A stretch of DNA of 64,000 nt from Saururus chinensis (taxonomy: Eukaryota; Streptophyta; Magnoliopsida; Piperales; Saururaceae): NCBI GenBank assembly GCA_035235625.1, contig CP141147.1:12079001-12143000 (forward strand), written 5' to 3'. The notes under the pieces are model-generated. The model saw nothing but the letters and a program-made list of their open reading frames with translations, had not been told where the DNA came from and did not search any database. Every line of letters begins with the position of its first letter. The first letter of the stretch is position 1. Positions 34,781 to 45,435 of this stretch are shown piece after piece. The position numbers and the translations under genes were made by a program.

Positions 34781-35637
34781 TGTTAGAAGTAGGCATTATA
34801 TTTAATGGGTTAAGCCCATATCATTAAGGTGGGTATAATATTTACATGGGTTAAGCCCATAATATTTATATGGGTCAAGCCCATATGGTAGAGAGCCCAA
34901 GCGTACTTTATATTGAATGAGAATCATATATGTGAATTGGTTGAAGAAGTGAATAGTTTCACATCACCAAGCAGAAGTTGTTGGTGTTGGTATATAAGGC
35001 ACAAATTTGGTCTTTCAAGTTAGGCCCTTGAGCCAACCCACTTTTGTAGGGAAGTGATATGTTGGACCCATGCACATAGGTGGGCTAACCCACATACATG
35101 TGTCGCCGCTGCCGTTCAGCTTGGTTCGATTTGGTTCGCACACGCGACAGGCCGGTCCAGGTCGGGTTGGGTCAACAAGATAATTAATTTTGGGACAAAT
35201 TCATTTGGTTTGGTGTTCTATTAACCCAAATTTATTTGGTTTGGTTTTTATTAGCCAAAACAGGTCCGGTTCGATTTTACTAAAGAATGTGGTTGTTAAC
35301 GGATGGACACATCCATTTGAACGGGATAGGGTGTCTTCAACGGGATTTCCTATAAAATCATGGAAAACGATTTCTAGAACAATCCTTTTCTTGATTTCTA
35401 TATCCTTACTTTCTGTGAGAGCATTCCATACCGTGGTTCACTGCATGTACTGTGTTGAAGGTGCTTCTACAGTACGTGGTTGATAGTCTTATCCTGGGAG
35501 GCAGACGCCCAAGTAAATCTTAAGCACCGTTTAGGCAGGCGAATTTTGTCTTAAGGATAGATCGATTTGCTTGATTCGATCATAATTATTCAAGTAAGAT
35601 TTCTCATCACAATACTTGCAATGGTACGAAAATAACA
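34781..35637 (+). repeat. 3' LTR of the copia element at 24507
   Basis: Starts TGTTAGAAGT right after the polypurine tract and ends AAATAACA. A TATA-like GGTATATAAGG lies at about 34987. It is 857 bases long against 878 for the 5' LTR. Confidence 0.9.
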
Positions 35638-36787
35638 AAAACAAGGGAAAGATCATTATTTTGACCTGATAGGATCAGTTATCCAGGCAATCAAATTCCT
35701 ATAAGCATTCCTTTGGTTTTGTATAAGCTGATTTCAGCATTAGGCCACCGTCCCTACATATATGAGCAGAGTCCAATCAAATTGGCCTAACCCTAGCTCC
35801 AATCTTTCCCCCGCGTGTAGCTTTCATGTTTTTGGAAAGATCGGAGACATTGTTGTCTGATTCCTAGGATCATATTTTTATCATCCCTCAACTACCGATG
35901 AGCTTAGACTTATTCTTATTTCCTCACTCCCCCATGAGTAAGTTCCTTTCTTCTTCATGCTCCAACGCCAAACCATAATATTTCACTTAGTTAGAAAATT
36001 AATTGAGGTTTTTTTTATGAAAAAGGAAAGCTTCACCCTTTTTCCTTCTTTTGGAAATAGCTCATGCTCATCCCTTTCTTAATGAATGCTCTATCCAACT
36101 CAAAAGAGCTGGGCTGCCCTAAGCTGCATGATTCTCGACTTTAGAAAACATGAAACAATTTCTTTGGTTCTTGTTTTTTGGATAGACTGTACTGCTTAAC
36201 AAACTTTCTAAACAAACATTTTCATAAGTTTTAGCATGATTCAGCAGCCAGTGCGCAAAACTACATAGTGCAGCACACCTCCCTCTTACGCCTAGCCATG
36301 CCTACCCCTAGCAAAATTCCCTAGTGCACTTGTGCATCGTGAAAGCATATCACAAAATTCAATCACGCAAGTACAACTCATCAGCCGCAAGAGATCCCTA
36401 AAATTCAATCACGCATTAATAGCTTGCTCCATCTTAGTTTTCTATCAATTGTGATTGAGATTTCCTCTTCCTTTTGCCAGCTTTCTTTCCCGCTGAAGTT
36501 GGGTGTGAGTAGTTGGAGTATGTCATTTAATTTATGAATCTCTAAATCCATCTGACTATTTTTATATCTTACTCCTTTCTTGCTTGACCTTTTTTTTTGT
36601 GAAGAAACATAGATAGGGATAACGACAGAATGAACAACTAAACTTAACGATAACTTTTTTATAAACGTTCACTTGCATCACATACACAAGTGCTCTCTGA
36701 ACTGTGCACTAATTTCACCCTTGCTCTCCCATTTGAATTCGCTTAGCCTTAGGCCATGCTAATCCAATAACATGGAATAAAAAAATT
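35638..36787. other. Stretch between copia and MULE-like element
   Basis: No coding frame, RNA gene or repeat end could be supported. This is the DNA that joined 24506 before the copia insertion. Confidence 0.45.
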
Positions 36788-36789
36788 GC

Positions 36790-37497
36790 AGCGTAACTTA
36801 TAGAAAGCTGGTTGCCTGAGGGAAACCATTTCAATAGGAGCCCTACTTCCCTCAGTAATAAACCCATTTATTAGTAGAATGTGGCTATTTGTACCCATGA
36901 AAACTCCTCTGTCCCCCAAAAAGAGTAAAAAGAAAACATCTACTTTTTCTTTACTCTAATACCTGATCCTTCCCCCATCATTTCTCTACTTCCCCCAAGT
37001 CCCTACCCCCTCCCCCTGCTTGCCGCTTCTTTCTCAACTCCAGTGAGGCAGAGACCCTACCCTTCTTCGCCCTCCTTTTCCTCTTCCTCTTCTCTGTGGC
37101 TATCTCTAGCTTGACTGTTGGTTGCAGATGCAACCAAAAATGAGGAAAGGGAACTGAGAAGGAGGAGGAAGAAGTGAAAAAGAGGAATAAGAGGAGGAGG
37201 AGGTGGGGTGTGACCGGGCTGATTTGGCCATATTCTGAGGTAGGATTGGAGCACGTTTTGCCACCATCGAAGGTGCCGACTGCTGGTGCTGAAGAAGAAG
37301 AAGGGAGGAAGGCATGGGGTAAAAAGATATTATTTGTAAAATATGAAAAATGAGTGATTTAAAAAAATGTTTATGAGGTAATTAAGAAATCGGGGACAGA
37401 GGAGTTTAACAGGTATAAATAGCCACATTCATATTAGTAACAGGGCTGAACGCATGTTTGTTACATCACTAGGGAGAGCAGTTTTATAGTAACTTCT
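36790..37497. mobile_element. MULE-like element with long terminal inverted repeats
   Basis: The left arm (36871-36916: TTAGTAGAATGTGGCTATTT, then GTACCCATGAAAACTCCTCT and GTCCCC) faces a right arm (37392-37440) whose reverse complement reads GAATGTGGCTATTTATACCT, then GTTAAACTCCTCTGTCCCC. The match is about 38 of 44 bases. Weaker inverted similarity continues outward to GTAACTTATAGAAAGCTG (36793) and the reverse complement of AGTTTTATAGTAAC (37480-37493), for arms of ~125 bases. Long arms and a ~0.7 kb non-coding core suit a Mutator-like non-autonomous element. I could not find a clear 9-bp target duplication. The core has a GC- and purine-rich part (37000-37320) that may be a captured host piece. 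Confidence 0.6.
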
Positions 37498-38221
37498 TTC
37501 TTGGCAATGCATATATGCACTAGCATGCTTCACTACAACAAAATGTAGTATTAGCGACACTTTAATTAGAGATGCAAAGCAAGGCGTCACTACAAATTAG
37601 TACTTGCGACACTTATAAAAGCGCCAGAAAAAAAAATTTATTCACAATGCTTTTCATAAAGCGGCGCTAATAGTACATATATTAGCAATTCATGATTAAA
37701 AAGTGTCCCTAATAACAAACTATTAGCGACACTTTAAAAAAATGTTGCTAATAGTTGTGTTATTAGCAACGCTTTACAAAAGCGTCACTAAAAGTTATAT
37801 ATTTTAAATATAAAAAATTGCACTATTAGCGATGTTTTTTTATAAAGCATCTATGATAGTTGTATTATTAGCGACACTTTATAAAAAGCATCACTAATAT
37901 CTCTACTATTAGCAATGCTTTACAAAATGCATCGCTAATAGTTCTACTATTAGTGACGCTTTTTTATGTTTTAAATAAAAAACATTATAACTATTAACAA
38001 CGCTTTTTTGAAAGCATCGCTAAACATATTAATAATAGCAACGTGTCTATAAAAGTGTTGCTAATAATTGTGCCTATTAGCGACATTTCAATAAAAACAT
38101 TACAAATAAAATAAATTTATTTTAAAAAAAAAGTAAGATTATTATCAACCCTTACAAAAAAATGTTTCTAATAGTTTTTTATTATTTTTATTTTATATTT
38201 ATTATTTAAATATATAATAGT

Positions 38222-40195
38222 GTAGATAGAGAGTAGGGTAGAGAGAAGAAGAGAAGAGAGGAGAGAGGGAAAAGAGAGAGAGGGAAAAGAGAGAGAGTGG
38301 AGAGAGAGTGGAGAGAGAGACACAGAACAAAGAGGGTCTAGAGAGTGTATGTAGAGAGAGAAGAGAGGGAGATGAATTTATTTTTAAGATTTTTTTATAA
38401 AATATTTATATTTTAAAAATAATAAAAATAAAATAAAATAAGAATTATTAGCTACGCAATGTTCTATGTGTCTCTAATACCAAGCATATTAGCAGCATTT
38501 ATCTCTATGCATTGCTAATCACATTAAATTATAAAAATAAAAAATTCTAAAAAATTTAAATTATAGGAGAGAGAAAATAGAGAGGGGAGAGAGTGGAAAA
38601 AAGAGTGAATGAAGAGAGAGAGAGAGAGAACGAGAAAGAGTGAAAAGAGAGTGAGAGAGAGACGGTTGAGAGAGGAGTTTAATTTTTTATTTTTTTATTT
38701 TTTTATAAATTATTATATTTTAAAAATAATAAAAAGAGAGAGGGTAGAGAGAGACAAGAGAGAGTGGGTAGAGAGAGGAGAGAGGAAGATAGACGATAGA
38801 GAGTGCATAGAGAGAGAGAAGAGAGAGTGTGAAGAGAGAGAGTGTAAAGAGAGAGAGGAGAGAGATGGTACAGAGTGTGGTGTAGAAAGTGAAGAGAGGG
38901 AGAGAGTAGAGAGAGGGAGAGTGAAGAGATAGAGGAGATAAGGGCTCAAAAGAGAGAAGAGAGAGGGGCTAGAGAGAGAGTTTGTGTTTAGAGATAGGAG
39001 AGGGAGATGAAATTTAATTTAAATTTTTAATTTTTTTATAAAATATTAAATTTTAAAATATAAAAATAAAAAAATTATTAATGACACTTATTTCTATGCA
39101 TCACTAATAACTTTTAATTTATTTCTTTTGTATTATTTTTAAAATATAATTATAAAAATAAAAAATTAAATTTAGAGGAGAGATTGTGTAGAAAGAGATG
39201 AGAGATGGTACAGAGAAAGGAGAGAGAGTGAGAGAAAAAGAGGACAACGACGGTAGAGACAGAAAAGAGTGAGAGAGAAGAGAGAGGACCTAGAAGGAGT
39301 GTGTAGAGAGATAGAGGAAGAGAGAGGAGAGAGAGAGAAATGATGGAAAGAGGAGAGAGGGGCTAAAGAGAGTGTGTGTGGAGAGAGAAGAATTTAATTT
39401 AATTTTTTAAATTTTTTATAAAATATTATATTTTAAAAATGATAAGAAATAAAAAAAAATTAGCCAAGCATAGGAATATGTGTCACTAATAACTTTTAAT
39501 TTAATTATTTTGTAATATTTTTAAAATATAATTATAAAAATATAAAAAAATTAAAATATGGGAGAGAGAGTGTGTAGAGAGAGAGGAGAAAGGATAAGAG
39601 AGAGAGAATGAGAGAGTGAAGAGAGAGAAAGAGAGGAGAGAGATTGTAGGGTGAGAGGAGAAAAGTGGGAGAGAGAGGTGCTCGAGAGAGTGTGTAGATA
39701 GAGGGAGAGAGAGGTGCTCGAGAGAGTGTGTAGATAGAGGAAGAGAGAGGACAGATGAGAGAGAGAAAGGGTAAAAAGAGGAGAGAGGGGCTAGATAGAG
39801 AGTGTGTGTAAAGAGAGATGAATTTAATTTTAGTTTTTTATAAAATATTATATTTTAAACATAATAATAAAGAAATAAAATAAAATTATTAGTGACACAT
39901 TGGTTCATGGGTTGCAAATACATAATATATTACCGACGCATATTACCATGCGTCACTAATTACATAGTGTATTAGCCACATTTATTTTTGTGTTGCTAAT
40001 AATTTTTAATTATTTTTAATATAATATAAAAAATTTAAATTAGAGGGGAGAGTGTGTAGAGGGAGAGCAAAGAAGAAGAGATAGGAGAGAGAAAGTATAG
40101 AGAGGATAGAGAAGGTAGAGAGAGAGAGTGAGAGCGAGGAGAGAAGTGAGAGGGATAGCGGGGAGAGAAGAGAGAGGGTAGAGAAAGAGGTAGAA
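38222..40195 (+). repeat. GA tracts and islands of CACTA copy 2
   Basis: Purine tracts lie at about 38222-38375, 38563-38672, 38735-39010, 39173-39390, 39560-39820 and 40040-40195. Between them lie AT-rich spacers of the form ATTTTTTATAAAATATTATATTTTAAAA and short islands (near 38442-38512, 39075-39115, 39463-39495 and 39885-40005) with TTAGTGACAC/GTGTCACTAA-type words. The module length is about 350-450 bases, as in copy 1. Confidence 0.8.
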
Positions 40196-40399
40196 TTACA
40201 TATTATTTTTAAAAATTTATTAAAATCAAATATGTATTTTAGGGACCCATAAGGATATATTATATCCATATGCATCGCTAATATATAGTGTAGTACCAAC
40301 GCATATCCTCATGTGTCGCTAATATATTGTTTTAAAATTTATTTTATTAATTTTAAAATATAATATATAATTTAAAATTATCAAAAAATCTAAATTATA

Positions 40400-40510
40400 T
40401 TCACCCCTCTCTCTTCTTTCCTCTCTCCCCCACTCTCCTCGCTCTCTCTCCTCTTTCCTCTCTCTTCTCTCCCCTCTTTTCTCTCTCTCTCTCTAACTCT
40501 CTCCCTTTTA
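40400..40510 (-). repeat. Pyrimidine tract: a GA tract with the strand flipped
   Basis: In an array where every other tract is GA on the forward strand, this one is CT on the forward strand (CTCTCTCCTCTTTCCTCTCT and similar). A GA tract returns at 40560-40655. So one module was inverted, or two facing tracts arose, giving a large purine/pyrimidine inverted repeat. Confidence 0.85.
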
Positions 40511-40917
40511 TCATATATTATATTTTATAATTAAATAAACAATATCATACATTTAATTCGAGAAAGAGGGGGAAGGGGAAGAGAGAGGTAGAGTGGGAGA
40601 GAAGAGAGTGTATAAAGAGAGAGTATAGAGAGAAGAGGAGAGAGAGAGAGAAACTTTTTTATTGATTTTATTTTATTTGCGACTCTTACAAGAAGCATCA
40701 TAAATAGTTTCATTTGTGACACTTACTTGTAAGTGTCGCAAGCATATTATTAGTGACGCTTAGCCAAAGGCATCGCAAATAGTTTCATTATTTGCTACAC
40801 TTATAGGTAAGCGTTACAAATAAAAAAAATTATTAGCAATGCGTAGCCATGAGCGTTGCAAATAGTTATACTATTTGTGGCTCTTATATAAGCATCACTA
40901 ATATGTTTCAGCGAGCG

Positions 40918-41205
40918 CAATATTAATACTCCCTACCTATCTCACCCCCCTCTCTCTGCCCATCTCTTCTGCCCCATTTTCCCCTTGCGACAGCCGCTTC
41001 CCACCCCCGTCAGGCCGCCTCCGACTGTCTCCGCCGCTGTGGGTCTGTCGCCCGAGCCCCCCCCCCCCCCCAATTCTGCCCTATTCGCCTCCGGCCAGAG
41101 CTGCCGCCCCCTCTTCTTCTCCCCCCTTTTCTCCACTCCGATCGCCTCTGGCTAGAGCCCCCGCCCCTCCTCTTCTCCCCCCTTCTTCTCCACTCCGTCC
41201 ACCAA
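40918..41205. other. GC-rich block at the right edge of CACTA copy 2
   Basis: An abrupt C-rich block with CCGCCGCTGTGG, a C run of 15 or more near 41058-41074, and two near-repeats of CCTCTTCTTCTCCCCCC with CTCCACTCCG (about 41111-41140 and 41168-41200). It is alike in style to the block in copy 1 but not clearly alignable with it. Confidence 0.6.
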
Positions 41206-42596
41206 TAGGTTTCCTGACATGATGGCTAACCAACTAGCTAGCTTTGTTGAATTTTCAAATAGCCAGTAGTGAGGCTAGGCATCATAGCAACAACATAACA
41301 TTTAAGCTCAACCTATCTCCCCTATATGGCATAAGGCTTGCATATTGCTGGAGTGGTAGCCAAAGTGGCTAGATGGGCATACCTAGACCGAAGTTTGCTA
41401 AACATCCCCAAAATGCTCCCCTAAGACTTTCCAAGTTTATACAATGCATGGGGACATGTTAAAATTCCAAACAACAAGCTAGGTAAATACGTGTCCCAAT
41501 GTAGCCAGCCATGTTTGCACAACATTGTGTGCATTTTGCCCAGCGTTGCTCAAACAAGTTGCACATTATTGCGGGCCTTTCCTATAACACATGCACACGT
41601 ATTGTGCATCGTTGTCGGTAGTTTTTGCAACGCATTGCATCCAATATACAACACACCAGCATGTGTGCTCCATAGCATGTGTCACTAGCACTACTCTTTA
41701 ATTTTCGATGATACTGTCCCCACTCAATCTGTCAATGTCAGTCTTACTCAATTGTGGCCTATGTCTCACTTCTTTCTACGATGCTTTACATTATTCACAC
41801 CACAACTTAGATAATTCCATGTATTGCATGTTGGCATAACTCGCTTTCACTCAGCAAGCCTTGCCTCATCTAGCCATTGGATGATGATTTTTTTTTGCTC
41901 GTTGTGCCTTTTCCACACCAACAAAGGCCAAAGTACATTGTTGTAAAGATTGCTCGGATAAGAGAATGTACCCAACTACTACATTTGAGTTGGTACTGCA
42001 TGTCAAGCAAGAAAGGATAAACAAATCATACCCTGCACTTGAGAGATTTCCAAGTTGCATACACTTCGGGTAATTTTTTACTACACTTCAGCCACACCTT
42101 GCAGCTCCCAGCGGCATGATTACACCATGACGTCAATCCTCAACACTCTTGTCGACTCCAATTGATGTCCCCCAACAATATAATGCCACCCTACTTATAC
42201 CAAAGCTCTTTTATATATTACATCACTACCCTAGGACTGGGCCTTCCCCATTTAAATGTCTAGCCAAACCATGTCCTCATCACCACCAAGAACTCCTAGG
42301 TCACAACCACTTAGAAATTTCTGGTTTTTCCAATTCACTCATGTTCCCTCTTCTGATGTGCTCTAGAGGTCTACTCTAGCTCAAGAGCAGCAAGTTTGCC
42401 CAAGCTTCTCGTAACCAACATGGTCATCAAACTATTACACCACTTTTGACACGACACTATTTTTGCATATGTTGCTCTGGTAGCGGCTGAGGACCACTTT
42501 GCCCAACTAGTCAGGTCACTACTTAGAACTAACAAAGTTTGAATGGGTGCCGCCTTGCCAACTAATTTTGGCATACATGTTTAGCAACTAAGGAGT
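41206..42596. other. Gene-free stretch, possibly degraded element interior
   Basis: Moderate GC, with many short words in common within it (GTTGCACA, TTGCACAACATTG, GCACATTATTG). No protein domain is seen on either strand. It ends where TGTCACAACCC opens the LTR-like block. Confidence 0.4.
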
Positions 42597-44100
42597 GTCA
42601 CAACCCAGCTCCTTGAATAATTTTTAGAAATTGCAGCATAATAAGTTTTACAAATTAATACAAGCAATAGAATCAACTATGAGGAACTAAAGCAATAAGT
42701 TTGAGGCACATGATCACTACTAAAAGTTGATTTTTAGACCTTTTATGATTCCCAAAAGTCAAATAGATGTATCTACTATAAGAAAAATCCCAAAAATTTA
42801 CAAACAAAACTAGACTCTTTTAGGAGTCTTATAATTTTCCTAGGGTCATTTTATGGGGTATTGATCATATAACTCAAGTCGGAAGTCGGGAATTTGAAAA
42901 TGGTAGAAAACTAGTTTCTGAAATAAGAACCGGTTGACCGAAGCAAACTTCATGAAATTTCATGTAATTTTAACCGGTGGAAGTTTAGGTTGTCGCTGAA
43001 CTCACGTCAAAATTTCAAAGAATATTGAGCAACCAAAAGAATTCAGTCTTTCTGGGCGCACAGTAAAACCCAAGAGAAAAACCTCTTTTCCGAAGAAGCA
43101 AACCTAACTGTAATGATCATCACTGTTGATAGAACTTTTGAAAAATCTAATTAAAAACATGAGAGATACTTAATAGCCCATTACAACCATTATCCATGCA
43201 TTCTATCGCATGCATAAAAGGAACAATGCATGCTAATAAAAAAGCACTAGCCTTGAACAAGATAATCATGTGATCATTCTTCAACTATCAATCATACAAC
43301 ATGGATCATTCTTAAATCATGCATTAATCACCTTATTTTATCATGAACTAAAGTAGATGTGGTAGTCCCTACATCTTCTATAAGAAAATTCCTCTCCACA
43401 TATCAAGCCTCCTTGCTTAGCCTTGGGGTGAGGGTCCTCATTCTTCTCCGTGCTTCAAGAGTGGGTGAGTTGAGTTGACAGAGGATGAGGGGCGGACCAA
43501 AGAGAGAGAGGGACAAGAGGGGACAGATTGGCATCTTTTAAGGGGGGCTTTTCTTGGACTAATTGGATGTGAATTTTGACCCCTAAAACGTCAAATTCAC
43601 AAAATATATATGAGTGGATTTTGTTGCTCTCTGAATCTGCTTTCGGAATCATCGAAGATTGTGTATATGGGAATTTTGTATATGTAGATGCGGTGATTTT
43701 ACTAATACCCTATCAGGAAGATTTTAGTGGACTTGATCATGATGCTAGGTGAATTTCATCCAGCCGTGGGTGCACTCACACTAGTGGATCAAGTTACATA
43801 GACGGGTTCACTAGTTTACAAATACTAGACTCTTAGGTCAAATTAGTGTTTTTCACCCTTCCTGGACCTCCGATGATGGATTTATGGTTTTATGCATATT
43901 AGTTAACTAGGTTGACTGTGTAAACCCACACTCTCAGCCTAAATTAGGAAAGTTCCCGCCCCTTGACCCATTGAGGCCTTTATTGCAGTCTGGTTTAGCT
44001 TGTTAGGTCCAATTTCTCTTTTGAAATTAATTTACAAAAAATTCATTCAAAGTTTTGGGGTGAAACATTCTTCCCAACTTAAAAATGAAAACAACCCATC
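42597..44100 (-). mobile_element. LTR-like block, Ty3/gypsy type, reverse strand
   Basis: The plus strand starts TGTCACAACCCAGCTCC near 42597, so the reverse strand would end ...GGGTTGTGACA, the usual close of a plant Ty3/gypsy LTR. Text near 44050 read in reverse (AGTTGGGAAGAATGTTTCAC) is also typical of the start of such LTRs. It has no partner in the window and no internal domain, so it may be a solo or partial LTR. The right edge is approximate. Confidence 0.45.
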
Positions 44101-44657
44101 TTTCGAGGGCTCTATGATGTCATTGGATAAGTGCACATGCGTTTTATACCAAGTTCACAACATTAGAAGATCAGGTTGAATTGTTCCATATGATGTACAT
44201 GTGGCTGATTCCGAAGCTTGGAGCTGCCCGGTGAACATGCATTGGCCACTATTGCACTATGGTGTATTGACTACATCTAGGAATGTTTCTCTGTGTATAC
44301 AACAAACACCTATAGAATGATTTATACTTGTGGGATCTGCCCTGTACTACTCACAGAATAGTGGAATACACTACAGTCGGTTGCTCAACCTAAGGTAAAG
44401 CCTCCTTGAATGAGAATAGTTGCCGGCAGACCAAAAAAATAGATATTATCACAGGGGGAATAAATGAGAATAGTCTATTGTGTAAAATGCACGTACTACA
44501 GTTAATTATAACAAAAGAATTGCAAGAACCCCGTACCAACAAGTAATGAAGGAAATGAGTCTAATCGTCCTGAATCTGGTCCAACAAGGAGGAAGACGAA
44601 AATTCAGCCATTACCCAGAAAATTAAAAAACATACCCTTCAGTAAAGACTTTCACAT

Positions 44658-45435
44658 TGTTGGAAACAAAAGTAGAAGTTGGAGCTGGACCATCTAGTAG
44701 AAGTTGGAGCTGGACCAACGCCTCATGCGGCCTGCTTGTCCTCGACTATCAGCAGTCTTCTCACCCTCTTAGTGCACACACGATCACAAGGAACACACAC
44801 ACACTTTCAAGAACAACGGAAGTAAAGGGAAAAAGGGCCAGCCTGAAATAAAATAACCCTTTCACACTTGATATCGTACAAGCACTTGGTTTGAATCTTA
44901 GTGCCAAAAACCCAAACCCACTTGCTCAATGCCTTTTTTTAGCGTGAGCTTACATTGTTTTCCCACCCTTTTATACCCGCTGGCCATAACCAAGCAGTTA
45001 CAACATGACCCCCATGACTTAACCTACTAGTTCGTACATAACCGTCCGTAACGGCATCTAACCGTCTTGTGGTTATGCTCAAAAGTGTGCAGCAACCACT
45101 TTTGCAACCGTCGGCCACTACTCCCATGTTCCTCGCCATGATGCACTCAGGTCTTAATTGGGATAGTACTGGTCGGTTATGTAACCGCCAGCCTTGGCAT
45201 GTCGCCCATGTGCCAATCAGCAGGCTGAGACATGGCCATGCTCCAACACGCCTGTAACTTGCTTCCTTCGCTTCGGCGTGTGCATGAGGCTGCTGCCGTC
45301 GCCCGCGCATGAGTTGCCCACCTTGCACACTCCTTGTGTTGCTGCAGCGTGCTTGTGCGCGCCTTCCCAAGGCAGCGCCTATCCTAGACTGCTCCATGGC
45401 TAAGTCAGCCTAGGCAGGCCGCGCTGGGGCTTACA
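44658..45435 (-). repeat. 3' LTR of the chromovirus
   Basis: In reverse it begins TGTAAGCCCCAGCG after the purine tract and ends GTTTCCAACA, for 778 bases with TG...CA ends. A TATA-box-like GGGTATAAAAGGG lies near 44972-44984. A 22-base word is doubled near the end (44671-44692 and 44696-44717, starting AGTAGAAGTTGGAGCTGG). The element's polyprotein reading ends just inside the LTR edge. Confidence 0.75.

Larger units (their letters stand above)
24507..35637 (+). mobile_element. Ty1/copia element with both LTRs, carrying a nested CACTA
   Basis: LTRs at 24507-25384 and 34781-35637 both begin TGTTAGAAGT and end AAATAACA. A polypurine tract (TGTGGGGGAT, 34771-34780) touches the 3' LTR. Between them lies gag-pol in the copia order. 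The total of 11.1 kb shrinks to ~6.97 kb once the nested CACTA (30234-34400) is set aside, a normal copia size. Clade may be Tork/TNT1-like from the Gag and pre-integrase text; this is a guess. The flanking five bases (AAATA and AAAAC) match only in part, and I found no clear primer-binding site. The LTRs differ more than those of the copia at 51485, so this insertion is older. The coding part is broken in roughly ten or more places. Confidence 0.9.
37531..41205. mobile_element. CACTA transposon copy 2, right end lost
   Basis: The left end CACTACAACAAAATGTAGTA (37531) repeats the first bases of copy 1 nearly exactly. It is followed by the same plan: a subterminal zone with TTAGCGACGCTT words (37550-38170), GA tracts and palindrome islands (38220-40660), a second subterminal zone (40675-40915) and a GC-rich block (40918-41205). 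I find no TTTTGTTGTAG right end, so the element seems to have lost it, or the GC-rich block lies past the true end. It has no transposase. It lies 3.1 kb from copy 1 and in the same orientation. Words such as TAGCGAC are more degraded than in copy 1, which suggests greater age. Confidence 0.75.

Noticed and set aside
38609-38949. Charged 107-codon frame and its Ser/Leu antisense
   Set aside because: Made by the GA tracts of CACTA copy 2.
41491-41688. Cys-rich 65-codon forward frame resembling a small secreted peptide
   Set aside because: No signal peptide, no conserved Cys spacing, and the region is repeat-like with recurring GTTGCACA words.
45069-45403. Open frames on both strands within the chromovirus LTR
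   Set aside because: They lie wholly in a GC-rich LTR, past the end of pol, with no recognisable domain.
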